From contig CABWYP010000003.1 of the NCBI GenBank assembly GCA_902509695.1, positions 1-64,000 of the forward strand: a stretch of DNA of 64,000 bases, in the 5' to 3' direction. This document shows positions 60,677 to 64,000 of this stretch, one piece after another. The notes under the pieces were generated by a model. That model made no database searches and had not been told where the DNA came from. It saw only the letters and a list, made by a program, of their open reading frames with translations. The DNA is from an uncultured Alphaproteobacteria bacterium. Its GTDB lineage: Bacteria; Pseudomonadota; Alphaproteobacteria; HIMB59. Positions within the stretch are counted from its first letter, which is position 1; every line of letters starts with the position of its first letter. The position numbers and the translations under genes were made by a program.

Positions 60677-61093
60677 TTACTTTTTTTTAATATTAATGAC
60701 TAAAGAGTATTCTTCTAAAAGGGCTAAACAGGCTGGTATTGGAAGGTCTTTATGTAATTCAACGCAATCTTTGTAGTCGTATATTTGATTCTCTTCTTGG
60801 TTGAACACGTGAATGTGATCAGTCGTATTTGTGTCGTAGAAAGACTGCTTATCCACTGTGATTTGTTTAAGATATCCTTTTCCTACAAGTGTATTGAGGT
60901 TTTCATAGAGAGTTGTCAGAGAAAAATAACTTCTATTTTCTTTTAAAATCTCATTCATTTGATTGATAGAAAAGTGTTTATCTTTACCGTCAAAAATAGA
61001 TTTTAGCAAAACAACTCTTTGCTTAGTTTGTCTCCATCCACAATCTTGGAGAACAACATCGATTTCTTTTTTTGGAGCTTCAGATAAATTCAT
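60677..61093 (-). CDS. Fur-family transcriptional regulator, Irr-like
   Basis: A 138-residue regulator: winged-helix CGWRQTKQRVVLLKSIFDGKDKHFSINQM ... YFSLTTLYENLNTLVGKGYLKQI, then the dimer/metal domain SFYDTNTTDHIHVFNQEENQIYDYKD. The (Y/F)DTNT-DH-H form and absence of CxxC zinc sites are Irr-like rather than Zur or classical Fur. Irr of Alphaproteobacteria reads iron through heme. ATG 61093 is preferred over the track's GTG. It probably controls the nearby FutA or DUF4856 genes (inference). Confidence 0.85.
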   Translation of the reverse strand: MNLSEAPKKEIDVVLQDCGWRQTKQRVVLLKSIFDGKDKHFSINQMNEILKENRSYFSLTTLYENLNTLVGKGYLKQITVDKQSFYDTNTTDHIHVFNQEENQIYDYKDCVELHKDLPIPACLALLEEYSLVINIKKK

Positions 61094-61212
61094 TAACACA
61101 ATTTAGGGCAAAAAACATTATTTTTCAATACTAATAGAGTTATTAATTTATGACAAAAGCGCACTAGTCTAATTTGTAAAGTATTCCAAAAAACTGGTAA
61201 TTTTGTTTTAAA

Positions 61213-61383
61213 TCAAGATTTCTCAGAATTAGCAGATGTTTGACTCTTATTTTGCATCTCATTTTTTTGAGAATTCAAATAATACATTAAGTTAACTCTG
61301 TCTATAAAGGAAGCAGGAAAGTATCTCTCCTCTACGATTTTTTTTATTTTTTTGTTACAAACCTTATTTAATGTCTTTTTCAT
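61213..61383 (-). CDS. Small basic protein (56 aa), hypothetical
   Basis: In the 453-nt gap between the Irr-like gene and znuA a frame not in the track reads MKKTLNKVCNKKIKKIVEER YFPASFIDRVNLMYYLNSQK and ends NSEKS. It is lysine-rich with a single Cys. No ribosome-binding site is clear. The remainder of the gap is AT-rich with the znuA terminator at one end. Moderately supported only by coherent composition and codon use. Confidence 0.4.
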   Translation of the reverse strand: MKKTLNKVCNKKIKKIVEERYFPASFIDRVNLMYYLNSQKNEMQNKSQTSANSEKS

Positions 61384-61496
61384 AAAACAAATAAAATATT
61401 AATTTCCTATCATGTAAATATCGTTTTTTTTTATATTTGATTTTTATGAATAATAAAAATTAAATGAAATAAATTACAGATTTGCTTAAATGAAAA

Positions 61497-61522
61497 AACC
61501 AGGGATCGGGAAACCCCTGGTT
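61497..61522 (-). terminator. znuA terminator
   Basis: AACCAGGG and CCCTGGTT form an 8-bp stem (loop 10 nt) and on the minus strand the hairpin is followed by TTTTTT, a standard Rho-independent terminator 24 nt after the znuA stop. Confidence 0.88.
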
Positions 61523-61546
61523 CATATTATATTGTATAAGTAGATT

Positions 61547-62812
61547 CTAATTGCAGTTTTTAATTGAATTAGAAATTCCTTTAATTAGTTCTTCATACAT
61601 CCCATTGCTTTTTTCCATATAAGCTCCCAAGGGGTCTATTATGCCAGTCGATATATTCATATCACTTGCTAAGGTCTCTATTATTTTAGGGTTATATTGA
61701 GGCTCAGAGAAAATACATTTTATACCTTTATCGTTAATTAAGTCTTGAATATCTGCAATCTGTTTTGCACCAGGCAATATATCAGGATTTAATGTTAGAG
61801 CACCTGAAGATGAAACGCTAAATCTTTTTTCAAAATATTGGTAGGCATCATGAAATACAATATAGCTCACATCTTTTGGCAGGGAGCTATTAACATCTTC
61901 AATGAGATTATCTAGAGACTTTAATTTTTTATCAGCGTTAGCCTCATAGGTTTCTTTATTTGCAGGATCTAAATCACCTAACTCATGAGCAATCTCATGA
62001 ATCATTTCTTTAGCGTTCATTGGGTCTAACCAAATGTGCGCATCAAACTCACCATGCGCGTGGCCATCGTGTCCATCGTGATCATCGTGTCCTTCATGTT
62101 CATCATCATGTCCATCGTGATCATCATGGTCATCGTGATCGTCATGATCGTCGTCTTTGTGACCTTCGTGATCATCGTGTCCTTCATGTTCATCATCATG
62201 TCCATCGTGATCATCATGGTCATCGTGATCGTCATGATCGTCGTCTTTGTGACCTTCGTGATCATCGTGTCCTTCATGTTCATCATCATGTCCATCGTGA
62301 TCATCATGGTCATCGTGATCGTCATGATCGTCGTCTTTGTGGCCTTCGTGATCATCGTGTCCTTCATGTTCATCATCATGTCCATCGTGATCATCATGGT
62401 CATCATGGTCATCATGATCGTCATGATCGTCATGATCGTCATGATCGTCAAAGATATTTTCTTCTCTAAATTTTAGCTTTTCTATGGAGCTTAATTCCAT
62501 AAAAGCTACTTTTTTGGTATTACCAGCCAGAGAGTCTAATGGTTTTTTCATAAATGCTTCCATATCTTCTCCAACCCAAAAAATGATATCAGCCTCTTCA
62601 AGCATTTTTGCGTGAGAGGGTTTCAAACTGAAATTATGAGGAGAATTACTCCCTTCGATAACCAGAGAAGGCTCTCCAACTCCCTCCATGACACTTGATA
62701 TTAATGAATGAAGAGGTTTAATTGTTGTTACTACGTTAATATCAGCTTTTGCACTAAAACTTATAAAAAATGGGACTAGTCCGAAAATAATTGATTTTTT
62801 GAAGAAATTCAT
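61547..62812 (-). CDS. znuA: Zinc ABC transporter substrate-binding protein with expanded His/Asp-rich loop
   Basis: A 421-residue periplasmic protein (signal IIFGLVPFFISFSAKAD). Metal ligands are in TIKPLHSLISSVMEG (His), SNSPHNFSLKPSH, DAHIWLDPMNAKEMIHEIAHELG and YIVFHDAYQYFEKRF, and SEPQYNPKIIETLASD is conserved. Between residues about 120 and 250 lies a long run of HDD/HDG/HEG units, far longer than the charged loop of E. coli ZnuA; it probably buffers zinc and delivers it to the site. Divergent from znuCB across a Zur-like palindrome. Confidence 0.93.
   Translation of the reverse strand: MNFFKKSIIFGLVPFFISFSAKADINVVTTIKPLHSLISSVMEGVGEPSLVIEGSNSPHNFSLKPSHAKMLEEADIIFWVGEDMEAFMKKPLDSLAGNTKKVAFMELSSIEKLKFREENIFDDHDDHDDHDDHDDHDDHDDHDGHDDEHEGHDDHEGHKDDDHDDHDDHDDHDGHDDEHEGHDDHEGHKDDDHDDHDDHDDHDGHDDEHEGHDDHEGHKDDDHDDHDDHDDHDGHDDEHEGHDDHDGHDGHAHGEFDAHIWLDPMNAKEMIHEIAHELGDLDPANKETYEANADKKLKSLDNLIEDVNSSLPKDVSYIVFHDAYQYFEKRFSVSSSGALTLNPDILPGAKQIADIQDLINDKGIKCIFSEPQYNPKIIETLASDMNISTGIIDPLGAYMEKSNGMYEELIKGISNSIKNCN
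62075..62450. repeat. 90-nt tandem repeat inside znuA
   Basis: Four adjacent copies of a 90-nt unit (30 residues, DDDHDDHDDHDDHDG-HDDEHEGHDDHEGHK). The copies at 62161-62250 and 62251-62340 are identical; the first is slightly different at its start and the fourth diverges at its end into short HDD triplet repeats. The identity shows recent duplication by slippage or unequal recombination, and copy number probably varies between cells. Confidence 0.93.
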
Positions 62813-62833
62813 ATTAATTACCTATCTTGAATT

Positions 62834-62864
62834 GTTATATTATTACATAATGTAATATTATAAC
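62834..62864. promoter_or_regulatory. Zur-box-like palindrome between znuA and znuC
   Basis: GTTATATTATTACAT-A-ATGTAATATTATAAC: two 15-nt arms with 14 of 15 positions complementary around a single central base, in the 77-nt gap between divergent znuA and znuCB. The GTTATA(A/T)TAT-type pattern is that of alphaproteobacterial Zur operators. Binding here would shut both operons when zinc is ample. No zur gene is visible in the window; the nearby Fur-family protein is Irr-like. Confidence 0.85.
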
Positions 62865-62889
62865 GATAAGTATGTGTCAATAGTACAAT

Positions 62890-63633
62890 ATGGAAAATTC
62901 TTTAATAGAGCTTAAGAACTGTGGAGTAAACCGAAGCGCAAAGTGGCTGGTTCGTGGTGTTTCATTAAAAGTCTCTGAGGGCCAAATAGTAACATTGATT
63001 GGCCCAAATGGATCCGGCAAATCAACAACAGCAAAAATAGCGCTTGGTATTTTAAAACCAGATGAGGGCACCAATGCAATTAGAAATAATATTAAAATAT
63101 CGTATGTACCTCAAAAAATATCAATTGACTGGTCGCTACCTTTAAGAGTTATAGATTTTATTAACCTTGTAGAAACATATGAACTTAATGAAATTATGGA
63201 CACTCTCTCAATAACTGGTATCAAACATTTACTTTATCAAGATGTTAGAAATTTATCAGGTGGAGAATTTCAAAGATTGCTCATGGCAAGGGCTATAACA
63301 AAAAAACCCAATTTTCTTGTTTTAGATGAGCCGGTTCAAGGAGTTGATTATCCTGGTGAGATAGCTTTATATAAGACGATTCAACAAATAGTGAAAGAAT
63401 TAAATTGCGGTATTCTTTTAATCTCTCATAACCTTCATGTAGTAATGTCTCAAACTGACCATGTTGTCTGTCTTAACGGACATGTTTGTTGCTCGGGTGC
63501 CCCAAAATCAATTGTAGCTGATCCAGAATATATTAAGCTTTTTGGAAAAAATATAGATCCTACTTTGGCTTTCTATCAACATGAACACGATCATAAACAC
63601 CTGCCAGACGGTAGTATTGATAATTCTCATTAA
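62890..63633 (+). CDS. znuC: Zinc ABC transporter ATPase
   Basis: A 247-residue ATPase: LIGPNGSGKSTTAKIALG (Walker A), ISYVPQKISIDWSLPLRVIDFINL (Q loop, ZnuC-like), VRNLSGGEFQRLLMARAITKKPNFLVLDEPVQGVDYPGE (signature, Walker B) and ILLISHNLHVVMSQTDHVVCLNGHVCCSG, which is characteristic of ZnuC. The C-terminal tail YQHEHDHKHLPDG is His-rich. Followed 8 nt later by znuB. Confidence 0.94.
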   Translation: MENSLIELKNCGVNRSAKWLVRGVSLKVSEGQIVTLIGPNGSGKSTTAKIALGILKPDEGTNAIRNNIKISYVPQKISIDWSLPLRVIDFINLVETYELNEIMDTLSITGIKHLLYQDVRNLSGGEFQRLLMARAITKKPNFLVLDEPVQGVDYPGEIALYKTIQQIVKELNCGILLISHNLHVVMSQTDHVVCLNGHVCCSGAPKSIVADPEYIKLFGKNIDPTLAFYQHEHDHKHLPDGSIDNSH

Positions 63634-63641
63634 AACTTAAC

Positions 63642-64000
63642 ATGTTTGATGATTTCTTGTTTAGAGCCTTCATTGCCGGTATCGGACTTGCGTTAATTAC
63701 TGGACCATTGGGATGTTTTATAGTTTGGAGAAGATTATCCTATTTTGGAGATACCCTCTCACACTCGGCCTTATTAGGTGTTGTTGCAGCCTATGCCTTG
63801 AATTTCAATATCATATTATCAGTATTTATAATCTCAGGCCTAATATCATTATCATTATTGTATTTACAAAAGAAAACGAACTTACCTAATGATGCTTTAC
63901 TCGGTCTATTGGCTCACTCCGTTTTAGCCATAGGACTAGTACTTTTAGGATTACTTTCATTTATAAGAATTGATCTTATGGGTCTTCTTTTCGGGGATAT
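63642..64000 (+). CDS. znuB: Zinc ABC transporter permease, N-terminal part (cut by window edge)
   Basis: The frame from ATG 63642 reads MFDDFLFRAFIAGIGLALIT then GPLGCFIVWRRLSYFGDTLS HSALLGV, the highly conserved start of ZnuB (WRRLxYFGDxLxHSxLLG), and stays open to the window end with helices 2-4. It completes ZnuABC, the high-affinity zinc importer. It is absent from the track because it is incomplete. Confidence 0.93.
   Translation, partial: MFDDFLFRAFIAGIGLALITGPLGCFIVWRRLSYFGDTLSHSALLGVVAAYALNFNIILSVFIISGLISLSLLYLQKKTNLPNDALLGLLAHSVLAIGLVLLGLLSFIRIDLMGLLFGD

Noticed and set aside
60677-61093. Annotation as Zur
   Set aside because: Despite nearby znu genes, the protein has no CxxC structural zinc sites and has an Irr-like DTNT-DHIH segment.
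62075-62450. Possible CRISPR array
   Set aside because: The repeats are contiguous 90-nt units without spacers and lie in frame within znuA.
62020-62476. Three long ORFs (149, 146 and 141 aa) in other frames across the znuA repeat
   Set aside because: They are low-complexity shadows (HRDHRVLHV, IVIIVSFMF, MTIMTI) produced by the 90-nt repeat in frames other than znuA.

Overview
The window is strongly AT-rich, gene-dense DNA with short intergenic gaps, many 1-8 nt gene overlaps and no rRNA, CRISPR array or transposase. The gene set points to a streamlined marine planktonic alphaproteobacterium of the SAR11 / AEGEAN-169 / HIMB59 kind: a SAR11-like DMSP demethylase (DmdA), an OpuA/Tmo-type osmolyte ABC transporter, a BetA-like choline dehydrogenase, a gamma-butyrobetaine-hydroxylase-like dioxygenase, a BioY biotin importer, GlnK-AmtB, and an Irr-like Fur-family regulator. 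This assignment is inferred from gene content; no rRNA marker is present.

Layout. 1-11,100: housekeeping and transport genes (EamA and MFS transporters, MsrB, BioY, transaldolase, exonuclease I, a sugar-nucleotidyltransferase coupled to a CBS protein, a BacA/SbmA-like protein, CysE, an Ldh-type dehydrogenase), with several genes too short for the ORF track, including a 27-residue very basic peptide. 11,200-25,200: a one-directional osmolyte island: ABC transporter ProXWV-type, aldehyde dehydrogenase, M19-type 'dipeptidase', an uncharacterised 551-aa protein, a DUF3726 protein, DmdA, an MFS transporter, RidA, a BBOX-like dioxygenase, an enolase-superfamily protein with an altered metal site, and a periplasmic glutathione peroxidase. 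25,200-35,200 (minus strand): ammonium uptake (amtB-glnK), a second DmdA/GcvT-like protein, a DUF1501/DUF1800 pair, glutamate dehydrogenase, a SOUL protein and BetA. 35,200-43,700: ABC-2 exporter, EamA, AlaX, a Pif1-like helicase, PncC, and an acyl-CoA synthetase / crotonase / OsmC trio.

43,800-51,800 is the accessory region. It holds a compact restriction-modification pair (m5C methyltransferase plus HNH nuclease), several small secreted proteins that look related to one another, a degenerate tRNA-like sequence into which an ORF runs, and the most striking gene of the window: a predicted pentameric ligand-gated ion channel (Pro-loop receptor) with a PDZ domain fused to its N terminus, two bases downstream of a putative DNA-binding protein.

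51,900-64,000: an omega-amino-acid aminotransferase, an aquaporin-family protein, an NMT1/THI5-type ABC importer, then a metal-homeostasis block: a FutA-like iron-binding protein, a fatty-acid-hydroxylase-family protein, a DUF4856 secreted protein, an Irr-like Fur regulator, and divergent znuA / znuCB around a near-perfect Zur-box-like palindrome. ZnuA carries a recently amplified 90-nt tandem repeat encoding His/Asp-rich sequence.

How the genes may work together (inference): imported methylated osmolytes (DMSP, betaines, choline) are demethylated or oxidised by DmdA, BetA, the aldehyde dehydrogenase and the dioxygenase, feeding C1 units and nitrogen into metabolism, with GlnK/AmtB and glutamate dehydrogenase handling ammonium. 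All family calls come from reading the translations, not from database searches.
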